Positions 48,492-59,300 of a stretch of DNA of 64,000 nucleotides are shown piece after piece. Each line of letters begins with the position of its first letter. The first letter of the stretch is position 1. This DNA comes from Micropterus salmoides. Taxonomy: Eukaryota; Chordata; Actinopteri; Centrarchiformes; Centrarchidae. Location of the stretch: positions 12,524,711 to 12,588,710 of the forward strand of contig NW_024040040.1 in the NCBI RefSeq assembly GCF_014851395.1. Reading direction: 5' to 3'. Below the pieces are notes generated by a model. That model saw nothing but the letters and a program-made list of their open reading frames with translations, made no database searches and was not told the origin of the DNA. The position numbers were made by a program, and so were the translations under genes.

Positions 48492-48754
48492 TTGGATGGC
48501 ACCTAAATTCTGTTTAGCCACTTTTCTAATGACATAGAATTTTAGTGTGCATCCAGTGAAGAAACAATAGGTCCAAAACATAGATGATTTAGGAACAGGT
48601 AGTTGCTTGCCTGATGTCCATATTTGTAACACTGCACTGACTAGCCTACAAACTGAACTCTAAACTGTGACACAATTACCTGCATGACTGAAGTAAAACC
48701 GCACAAGACAAAACGTATGCACTGCACTGGAATCAAAGTTTAAAAAAAGTTTAC

Positions 48755-49249
48755 CTCCGATTTCCACACAACGTAAGCGTGAGAGCTTGACGGCTGCACT
48801 TTCTTCTGAAGCCACCTACGCGGGGAGAACAGCGTGCCGGTGCTTCCGGACGGCGCTGCACCGGATCCCCTCACCAGAAACGGTAAATCCCCGGCGGTAT
48901 TCCTTTTGGCACACTTCACTATATCATAGTCAAAGTGGAAGTTGAAGGATGGAGAAACATCCAGAGGTATGGAAGGCGAAGAGAGGGATGGGGTTATGGG
49001 CTCCTTTAGTGTCGGAATCTTCGTGCGTAAAGCCGGTTTCCCAACCAAGTGCTCCGGAGACGCACCTGCGTCCGCAGCCGCCGCTCCAGAAAACGACGCG
49101 CCACTTTCTCCTTCGGCCTCGGTGCCACAGTGTCTTATAATAGCGGGGTCCAGGCTCCGAGTTTGGCGTAGCCTCCGTTTGGTTATGGCTTTTGAGGCAG
49201 GCGAGGAGCAGGAGAAGACGCTGTTGAGAAGTCCTTGAGCGGCAGACAT
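48755..49249 (-). CDS. arhgap6: arhgap6 coding exon 1 (Rho GTPase-activating protein 6, N terminus)
   Basis: 165 codons starting MSAAQGLLNSVFSCSSPAS and continuing RRLRQTRSLDPAIIRHCG. Near the end come FNFHFDYDIV, SPRRWLQKKV and YVVWKSE. These blocks match the N terminus of vertebrate ARHGAP6 in the same order, and the match stops at a splice donor GAG|GTAAAC (donor bases 48754-48753) where human continues GDFTW in the next exon, phase 0. The known protein is a Rho-family GTPase-activating protein with a central RhoGAP domain, acting on RhoA and on actin organisation. None of the GAP domain is in this window, so this is a partial gene. The start codon has G at -3. The intron that follows is at least 48.7 kb and runs off the left edge. 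The open frame continues four codons past the donor to a stop, which is intron read-through. The neighbour msl3 lies 2.8 kb away on the opposite strand. Confidence 0.95.
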
Positions 49250-49560
49250 ATCTCCTTATTTTTGGATCTCACATCAGCGCTGCTCAATGCGTCTCTCTAA
49301 AGCTCCCCTACAACTGTAAGACGAGTTTAGCGCTTTCCCATCAACAGGAAGGGCCACATACAAGCTGTTGAAGAGCTGGAGTGCGCTGCATTTGGCTGCA
49401 GACGCTGGTCAAAGTGGAGAGAGAGCAAAGTCTTCTTTTCCGCTCCTGGGTTGCTCTGCACGCGTTGGTCATTCCCAAACTGGAGTGGAGTGAGAAGACA
49501 CTTTGTGACTGTGTGGCTAGAGTGTGGGAGGGCAATCAGTAGGCTACTTTCATACTGTAG
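49250..49560 (-). promoter_or_regulatory. arhgap6 5' UTR and proximal promoter
   Basis: Immediately upstream of the arhgap6 start on the minus strand. It is moderately GC-rich with scattered CpG (CAACGCGTGCAG, AGAGACGCATTGAG) and no clear TATA box, as usual for a broad vertebrate promoter. No in-frame upstream start was found close to the chosen ATG. The transcription start cannot be fixed by eye. Confidence 0.6.
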
Positions 49561-51840
49561 GCTATTCTTTTTTTCTTAACAATTTAATATCAACATATAG
49601 TAAGAACTTGAATTTCAACCCTCCATGTGAGTTTGCATTTGAATAGTCAACTCTACCAATCATTGCTCCTCTTTTTCGTCGTAAATAAAATGTAAATTAG
49701 CTCCAGATGATCATCAGCGGGTGATCACTAATTCTATCCACCAAAATCCATTCAGAAAACCATAAATTTATCCTCATTCGCCTGAAACAATTTACACCAC
49801 TTTGACACTAAATTTGTTTCCTACTGGTATTTCAATTAAATATGTGGGGTAATATCCGTTTCTATAATTAATACGTTCATTTTCATAACGCTAATTAGAC
49901 AAGTAGGCCTAGACAGACAGGGGTAATCAGACAGGCACAAGGTCATGCACACAGACAGACATGATTTAGCCGGGATGAAAATAGGCATATTAATCCTTGT
50001 CTCCCATTAATCCACCTCGTTGTCTGGAAATAATAGGCCTATCACTGGATCCTGCTGTGTGCTATTATTAGCGAAACAATAAGTGAGCCATATAGGATTA
50101 AAAGCCAATGCCATTCTTTACACCTGTGCAGGAGACTGTAATCCAGACATTTGTTGCTTGTGGAGGATATCAGTAAATTAAGTTTGTTTAGATTACTGTG
50201 CAAGTGTACGCATTTGTTTAAAAGGGGGAGTGTAAGATGGAGCATGTTTGGCCCTGTGTGTGAAAGTATGGGGAAAATGAAAAGAGACAGCAGGAGTCCG
50301 GAGAGGAGGGTGCTGCACGGCTGATAAAGGAGCTTATGAAGCTGCGCCGCATGACATGCTCACACATGCACACAACACAGCATGACATGACACTGATAAC
50401 AGCTGAGATAGATTTGACCCTTCTAAAAACAGTCTGTGGGGGGAAAGAATGAGAGGAGGACTAGATGAAAACGCAGAAGCAGGAATTATGGCAAGAAAAC
50501 ACTGTGTTTTGCATTAGTTTATAATAAAGTTTATGGAAGGAAGCCAGCTATTGAGGCATTATTTCCCTGAACTGTGCCCATGCTGGATTTGGGGGGAAAA
50601 ACAGGAATATAAGACAATAGTGCATAACTGAGAAGATATTATATGTTCGCATACTGCAGATCTATAAACCTGTGCAACATCCTTGACATTTCATTTTGCT
50701 CCCTCCAAGCTCTTCATCATATGTTAAAGATCTGGGCAATGCAGGACTCAGGTTACTAATGTGTAACAATGGACAACATTTAATGCGAAACAGTGATCAT
50801 TTGACATGACTATCAAAATATTTCACGTAGTCAAGATCGAAGGGAAGGAGAATAAATCCACAAGGCTACACTTCAGCCAGTCACGTTCAGTGTTAGATAA
50901 ACATGGACCATATTTGATGTACAAAAAGGCACCGCCTGAAACCATTTTAAGCAAAATGATCATATTCAGCTATAGCTGTGGAGACATGTTTGCAAACTCA
51001 CAGCACAGTCTGAAATTACAAATACACACCCTAGAGCAATGTTTCTATCCAACTAAAGATTTCACATGTTCCTGGCTGCACATGTAAACATCTCCCATAT
51101 TGTTCCAATAGAAGAAGACATGTTAATAATAACAGCATCTTAGCCTAATAATGTTCATGTCATGAATCCCAAATCAGAACTGGATTGGCTTTCCTCTTTG
51201 TTGAGATTGTATCCCAGGTAAAATGTGTGATTAAAATTGGGATAAATACAGGTGAAGTAGCCTACATTAAAAATATGTTTCACATGTTTGTTAGGTATTA
51301 GTACATGGAGACCTGTAAACGACCCAGGGTCCTTGAACATCATTACGAGGTCCACACAGTCAAACTGTAGCTGGCCCAAATTTTTTATATTTTATCATGC
51401 AGTTAATAAAGAAAGACAAAAAGCATACTGTAGCTGCACTTAGTAGTAGTAGGTCTAATAGTGATACACGCTAATATGTAGACTACATGCATTCAATCAA
51501 ATTAAACTAATGGAATAAAAGCAGTATGCTGGTGAGTTTCTAACTGAGGAAAATGAGCTTCATGTAGACTTTTTTTTGTTCTCATGTACTGACATCTATT
51601 GGCCATTTTTAAAAATTGCACTACTAGTACGGTGTCCCTGAGAGATCGTCTCAACTTATTAAATTGCTTTTTTTTATGATGCCTTCAGTGTTATGGGAAA
51701 TGTGCGTGCATAAAGGATCAAACAAAGCAACAAAATGGTACACAATGGAGGATGGATGGATAGATTTACATTAGTGTCTTGGTTTAGCCACTTTTCTATA
51801 GAGTTTCTGTAATGTGTGATGCATATGGTAACTGTTTTCT
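49561..51840. other. intergenic DNA between divergent arhgap6 and msl3
   Basis: About 2.3 kb without repeats that I recognise and without a convincing frame. Positions 49600-49960 are rich in TAAT/ATTA homeodomain-type cores and look complex enough to be a conserved regulatory element. The remainder is unique AT-rich DNA. Short frames such as 50806-51087 have no recognisable relatives. Confidence 0.5.
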
Positions 51841-52081
51841 ATCCTATCAAGGCATCCACTTGATGTGCACAACCGCGTCCCGCGTCTCGCGCAAGGAGAA
51901 ATTACGAGGGTTACGTGAAGGCATCAAGAGAATGGTTGCATTTATCCCACAACAGCGCCATCCCGCCATAGTCTTGGTTTTGTTGGAAGACCCCTCACGG
52001 AAAAGTGTTTGGCAAGGAAAGGGTTAAGGAGTTTATAGGGTTTAGATCGATGCTCCCTCTCTCACACGTCGCCATGAACAA
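51841..52081 (+). promoter_or_regulatory. msl3 promoter / 5' UTR with upstream ORFs
   Basis: A local CpG cluster (CAACCGCGTCCCGCGTCTCG, 51871-51890, continuing CGCAAGG) marks the promoter. It contains TCTCGCG, a half of the TCTCGCGAGA motif of CpG-island promoters. A three-codon upstream ORF (ATG 52074, stop 52083-52085) overlaps the main start in an ATGA junction. Another frame (51812-52027) of 71 codons would be an upstream ORF if transcription starts before it. Confidence 0.6.
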
Positions 52082-52180
52082 ATGAATTCGCGGGGACTTA
52101 AATATCAATTTCACAAAGGAGAAAGAGTCCTGTGCTTTGAACCTGACCCTACCAAGGCTAAAGTGTTGTATGACGCTAAG
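52082..52180 (+). CDS. msl3: msl3 coding exon 1
   Basis: 33 codons, ending DAK|GTAAGT, phase 0. It carries the first strands of the chromo barrel (GERVLCFEPDPTKAKVLY), including cage tyrosine Y30. The start codon context is weak (C at -3, A at +4) and shares bases with the stop of an upstream ORF. Confidence 0.97.
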
Positions 52181-55100
52181 GTAAGTTAATGTTTTGTGCA
52201 TGTAATTTAGGTCTTCGGTATCGTATTTGGATTTTGTACAAACGAATAATTTATACGGGAAAAGCAGGGTCAATTCTGTATGCCTCAGGATATATGCATC
52301 GACCGGGAAGGCCTGCGGGAAAATAACGTTGACGTTAGCTGTTACGGTTCTTGAATGGTTTCCGGGTACGTTTGATTTCACATTTCTTCTTGAAGCGCAT
52401 GATTTTTAACGTTACGTAGTAAAGATAACTATGATATTTTGTAGCTGTTATTTAATTTCAAATAAGGCATTTCGGCCAAAACTATTAACATTAACGATGC
52501 AGGCAATAATAGCATTATTCAAATTAACCTTTAACTTACTGTTTATAAAATATCTCTGAAGTAACGTTATAGCTGGGTGGCTATCATCCAAAGAAAAGTA
52601 AGTTTAACGTTAATGCTAACACCTAATAAACAAACGGACCAACACATCTGCCTTGCGAAGTTGGCCATGGCTGACCGTTATGAATCAGTTATTGTTGTGT
52701 AGCTATTTAAATGCCATTGCATGCGAGCTAAAAAGATCATTTTAATGTGTTTCAAGCAGACAAATGCCGAGTATCCGTATTATAATCTTGTCGGGTGAGT
52801 CCTCAATGTGGTTTTCACTAGCTGGCTAGTGAACTTAGCTAGCTAACGCTAAGTGCAGTGCAAGTTAGGATAAGGTTTTGTTTACATCAAGGCTTGGCCT
52901 TTGCTAACCAAGTGGCGCTAACAGTTAGCATTAACTGTGGAATTACAAAGTATTTTGCTTAAGTAGCAATACCGACGTTACAATGTAAAATACCAATTTA
53001 CACGTAACGTTAACTTACTGAATTAAACATTTTTGTGGCAAAACGTAAAGCTAGCTACTAAAAGCATCAAAAGCAAGGGATGCTACGGTGTATTATTGAT
53101 AACTTATATTAAATTACAGTAAGGTACAGCCGGTCCATTTGATGCTTAGTCAAATAACGTTACGTGGCATAGTGTTGTGTAGGCTAATAGTTGGGCATTA
53201 AGGACACATTCTTCTGATATTTCCAAACGTAACGTTAGTCCCTCGCACTGTTGCATTATGAGGAAAGTTTATCCTTCCAGTCCCAAGCTTTAGTTATCCA
53301 TAGCTTGCATCATATTTCATGAGGTTATGATAATACTTCATTTGCCCGATAAGAACTGACGATGCACATCAATGATGATGATGTCTGAATAGCCTTTGTG
53401 GTTCCATTTAACGCATGTGCAATCCTGATTTGCAGAGTGATTGAATGGCTGGAAGCATACAAAATATAGTTGAATGCAAACTATAATATTGACTTTTGAA
53501 ATGCAAGTAACTGAAAATGTAAATTCTCTAAACATGGAAATACTCAAAGAACAGTACGTGCACATTTATTCCATTTCTGCTGATCCTACCAAAGCGTTTG
53601 AGTGTTGACACCAGCTGAATTGTGTGGGGAAGCACTGTCCTTTGAACCACAAGTTTCTTAAGCAAGACTGTTCTTAGTGTTCTGTGTTCGCTTTGCAGGT
53701 CATTGATGTCTTGATAGGTACAGACGAACATGGAAGAAGAATCCCAAAGTACCTGATTCACTTCAGTGGTTGGAACAGAAGGTAACATTAATTGGCTTGC
53801 TCTGGATAACAGTCAATGAACACAGTCACCTACCTATGTATACGTACTAAGTCATATTCACTGTAGTGTTTATTGTTGCAAAATATCATGTTCATCAAGT
53901 TGTGTAATAATAATCATAAAACACTGCAGTCAAATCATGCAGCTCTGTGTGTTTATTTTTTTTTAAATTTTATTTATTTTGTAAATGTTTGTGTGTGTTT
54001 TTGAGTAGCTGGGATCGTTGGGCTGCAGAGGATCATGTCCTAAGGGACACTGAAGAAAATCGTAAATTGCAACATAAACTGGCTCGCAAAGCTCTAGGTC
54101 GCATGTAAGTTCACATTCTGTTAATTCATTCAATCATGGAGGTGAATACCATCATAAAATGTAATCATTGAATATATTTTCACTAACACAGACCTAAGTG
54201 TGCACCACTTAGGTCTGTGTTAGTGCTCAAAATAAGGAGGATGTTCTCAGACTTCAGGGAGAATTCAGAGTAGAATCACTGAATTAATCTTTTAACTTAA
54301 TTGTAAAGCTATAGTTAAGTTTTATTGTTGATTTCAGACAGGCACAATGCTGTCAGTGACCATACATGACACCCGTAACTAGAACCACAAGTGTGTCAGT
54401 GTCTAGTCTGCATCCACATGTTTTGTTTTTGACCTTTCTAATGGTTTGTTCTATTTTTAGACAAGACTGATACCAATAGTGTGTGTTGTTTGTCTTTCCT
54501 GGCGGTAGGAAGAGAAAGGCATGGGCGAAGAGGCGTCGTCGTCAGTCTGGTACTAAATCTTCTTTGAAGACTCTCCCTAAGGAGGACGACAGTGATGACG
54601 CATGTGAGAAATCTTTCTCTGTCTCTGTTTTTTTTTTTTTTTTTCTTTTTGCTCCCAGTCTCCCTTAGCAATCAGATTAATCCTTCCGTGTTCTTCTGTC
54701 TTTAGGTTTGATTTCGTCTTCAGAGAGCAGTGACGGGGACGATTCTGACCCTGACTCTTCAAATAGTGGGGACAGCACCTTCTCTGAGGACATCAACAAA
54801 ATGGTGAAGTGAATCCGTTCAGTTTCCACCCCAGACAAGGGCATATATAGACCAACGTTTGCATTTTAGGCCTTTAGTTGATGTTGTTAGTTGGCATAGC
54901 AACATGCAATGATTGCCACCAGAAAGTTCCCTTGTAATGTACATTTAGAATAAACTCATAGTACACCTGTGTGCTTCTAGGTTAAACATGTAATTAATTG
55001 GGTGATAGATTGTTAAGCCCAACATGTATTTTATGACCGTGACTTTGGCCCAAAGAAAACCACCATATCCTGTTAGTTTCTACAGAGCATGTACATGAAG

Positions 55101-56284
55101 GGTCATATCTTGTTTGTTTCAGAGGGTTGAGCCAGACGTCAATGTGAAGAGGGAATGTGAGGAGAAGGTCGTCCATGTGGACATCAACATCCCCGATGCT
55201 CTGAAGAAGAAACTCGAGGACGACTGCTTTTACATCAACAAGAGGAAGAAGGTACATGCAGCAGAGATTAAGCAGTGTTTGTTTAGCTTGATTGATGGTA
55301 GGCGTGTTAAGATGATGGAAGCTTGCTTAAATTGAATTGACTCATGCTTTGTTCGTGATTGGCCATGTTTTTCCTCTCCCAGCTGGTGATGGTTCCCTGC
55401 CAGACGAATGTCGTGCACATCCTTGAGTCCTACGTCAAGCACTTTGCCATCAACAAAGCGTTCATGGCCAATGAGCGGTACCGGCGTCAACAGAACACCA
55501 CACAGAACAGCAGTCCACAGCCAGTCCCTCCAGAGAAGAGGTGAGTCTGCATGCAGAAAAAAATAGTGTGATAGAAACAGATTCCGTATTCATATTGTGG
55601 TAATTCTTGTATTTATTATATGTTGTAAACGCATTTTTTAAAAATATGATTAATTCCTACATCTGGGACAGGCCCAGATTAGAGTGTGCATCCGTGTTTT
55701 TGAACATTAACTAATTATCCTTTTTATTTTTTTTAAGCGAGGAGTTGTGTAAGGAGATGGTCGATGGCCTGAGGATCACATTTGACTTCACCTTACCCAT
55801 GATCCTCCTCTACCCCTGTGAACAAGCTCAGTTCAAAAAGGTCAGCTCCTCCAGGCTCTTCCTGGCCATCAATGAAAGCTCCCCTTGCTCCAGCAAGTAA
55901 GTCTAACATGATGAATCAAGTTTCAGAAACCTGGCTATGATGTACTGCGTTTGTGTTCTGCTGGTAAGCTATAAGCCTTTTTCTCTCCATTTGTGTTGGA
56001 AGCACCCAACGAGAGCGCAGCCCAAGCCCGTTGGGGCACAACCCACCAACCCCCCAGTCCACAGACAGCCAACCAGCACTGAGCGACACTTCTGCCACGA
56101 CGCCTACTGCCCCAGCCCCGATCCCGAAGCGCAGGCGTCACCCTGACATGGACTGTATCTCATACCAGTCCCAGTCACTCAGACGCTCCACCAGGAACAC
56201 GTCTGGAGGTGACCGGCCAGCTGAAGGAAGCAGTGGAGGTAATCAGTGTTTACTGGATTTAGTACTATTTTGAAAATGATCTAA

Positions 56285-56363
<79 letters not shown>

Positions 56364-59300
56364 GACTATCTAATGTTACATGGTTTTATTAGTAGTTTGT
56401 TTGGTCTCTTATTTTTTGTGGAGTGAGTAGTGACAATAATTATACTTACGAGCTATAACTACAATGTATGGAATGATCCAGGTGGAGGCAGTGCCACAGC
56501 GTCCCCGCAGCTCAAACGCCGCTTAGTCGACACCTCATCCCAGCCAAAGTTCTTCCTCAACCTGGACAGAAGTAAGCTGGCATGACATTACTTCTAATTA
56601 AAGCTTCTTGTGGTATTACTCTTAAATGTAACATTCAACCTGAACTCATAGTATCTGGAAAAATCAGTTTCTGTTTTAATGGCCTGCAGTTATCCAACCT
56701 TCTTATCTAAATAATGCAGTATTTCAATAAAGCCTTTACAAGGGTTTTTCAAAGAATACTTTTGTGATTATTCCTCCACAGTGTATGACTTTATGATTGC
56801 TTACACTCAATACAATTCAAATTTCAATATAAATCCTCAGATTCATTATCAAAATGATGCATTTCATGAAACATTTAGTATAATGATATTTAGAAGTGAC
56901 AACTTTTTGTGTTTGTAATAACCAGCTTGGCCCAGTAGATGGTGCTACCTTATTTCTTTCCTCACTCATGCATTGCATTAATTCTCGTGGTCATTGGTTT
57001 ATTTTGTTAGACATCTTGCTGTGTAGCTTATCATGGCTGAACTCTGTAAAGGTGTTGTTCTCCTCTTTACCCAGAAACCCCAGTGCACAGTGGCTCATCT
57101 TCCCCGTTGCCCTTGACGCCGAGCAAAGAGCGAAGTGGGCCTTTCTATGGCCTGGAGAGCCGGAGAAACAATGAGCTTAATGAGGTAATTAACATAATAT
57201 TAACTGGAAGGGACACAGTGTCTTGCTCAAGGACACTGGGATAGTCATGGAAATGGCCTCATTGCAAGGAGAGAATTTAAGCAACCTGTATGAATTGAAA
57301 TTGTCACTTCAATCAAAGCACCCAGTGTATTAAACAGTTTGGTCCTTTGCTTGTGTTTGATAATTTATACAGGCCTATGGTATTGCCAAGTTTTACATTG
57401 ACCAGTCAGTAGAAACATATTGGACATTGATCACAACCTTCAAATATGGTCAGTTCAGAACTGTTCATGGCATTTGTAATTGGTAAATATATGAAATCTC
57501 AAAGTTTCTGTTAAATGCTTTTTCCTTTACCTGACCAGGTCCTAAGTTGGAAGCTAACTCCTGATAACTATCCTCTGAATGACCAGCCTCCTCCGCCCTC
57601 CTACCTGTACGGAGCACAGCACCTCCTGCGGCTTTTTGGTTGGTCTCTCTTATCATTTAACTTTCACAGGTTCACTAGTTATACATGATTTAAGTGTTTG
57701 GATGTTCACTGTCCTCTTTTTTTTATTTTTTATTATTTATTTTTTTACTTATAGTGAAGCTTCCTGAGATCCTGGGCAAGATGCAGATCCCCGAGAGGAA
57801 CCTCCGAGCCCTAGTCAAGCATTTGGAACTCTTTCTCAGGTAACTGATGGTTGTGTTCAAGTCAAATATATCTTGCCTCTATGCATAAGAGGTCCCATGG
57901 GTAAGTGCTTTACAAAGCAAGGGAGGGACAGAAACTATTTAATTAAAATGGGTTAAAGACTATAGGTTGCAAGTTTATTCCCACTGCGCAGATGGCAGAG
58001 TACCAATGCCTGGTTTACTCAGGCCTGAAGACTTACAATTTCTTCACTAAAATATTCAGGCGTAATATTGAAATCTCATCCTTATTTAAAAAGGTTTTGT
58101 GCCATCAGGTTGACAAAAACTGAATAATTCCCATGGAGGGTAAATCATTAAGAAGGTGATGCGGTGCATTCAATTACTGAAGCATTAAATAGGGAGCACT
58201 TCAACTTAAAATGCACCTTTTAGTAATAACATGCACGGTTCATTAACCAGGGTATGACCTAGCTAAGCAGCAAAACTCAGTAGTAACTGCCAGTGTTGAG
58301 CAGCAAGAAGTTCCCTTGACAAATAGATTTTATGCCTTATACTCATAGTATGCAGATGTAGTGAAATGTGTGGTAGCCTGCTTCACAGTAGAATAGTAAA
58401 AGCAAGAGATTAAAAGACCACAATAAGTGAACAACAAGAAAATAGTCATTGTCTGCAAATGATCACAACCAAACAAAAAGGCAAGGACGAGTAAGTAAAT
58501 GAGAGCATTGGGGAGGGTGGAGGGGAGGGAGAGATGGAGCGAGAATCAGCATGTGTTAGAGGGAGGGAGATGAGTGGGCGTTACACAAGCGCGGAAGTCT
58601 AATCTTTAAATCCTCCCTAGCGATCTTCAGTTCAGCCGGCCCCAAACCTGGGGGATTTAGGTCCTCTCATTCTCTAATCAAACACATGCAGTACCGCCTT
58701 CTGCCACCATGCAGTGCTGCAGAGCAACATCTGAACATGCCATGGAGTGGGCACGGAGACAAAACCTGAGTCTGAGAGCCAAAAATTACCTCTGTTGCAC
58801 TACTCAACCAAGAAATGTATATAAATAAATAAACTGGAGCTCAGCACTTGGTGCCACAAAAATCATGAGGTGGTCTTCTGAAAATAGCTAGACTTGGCAT
58901 TCATGTGGGCTTGTGGGAATAGAGTGGTGTGCAGTAGGAAGGGATTACAGCATTCACCTATGTATGTGATGCATCGCCTTCACCAGAATGGCTCTAAAAC
59001 AGCATTGTGAACACTGTACCGTAACACTTGCACCAAATAAAATACCAGTACTTCATTCTTTTCAGCAGCATTAGCACTTTCTTTTGGCAAAGCATCTCAT
59101 GCAGTGCCATCAGTATTGAGGGGAAACATCGGTAGAAAGTCTTTTAATTCACTCCAGTGGCACTGGATTGCAAATCACCGGTGCATCTCTTTTCACAGAA
59201 CATTATTCTGCAAAATGGCACAGACTATATTGGAAGCAAAGAAGAGTGAAGTGCTTAAAAGAAAATTACTTTTGCAGTTTCATTTTCCTCTGTAGCCTCG

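Larger units (their letters stand above)
44317..48754. other. arhgap6 intron 1, proximal end
   Basis: No supported gene. It contains CA at 46283-46301, a GT/GA tract at 47545-47585, CA at 48250-48276 and a 22-G run at 48470-48491. Frames at 47377-47857 derive from the GA/CA tracts. Confidence 0.55.

Noticed and set aside
1..48754. Further arhgap6 exons (RhoGAP domain)
   Set aside because: No minus-strand frame carries exon 2 or RhoGAP-domain motifs; these must lie beyond the left edge.
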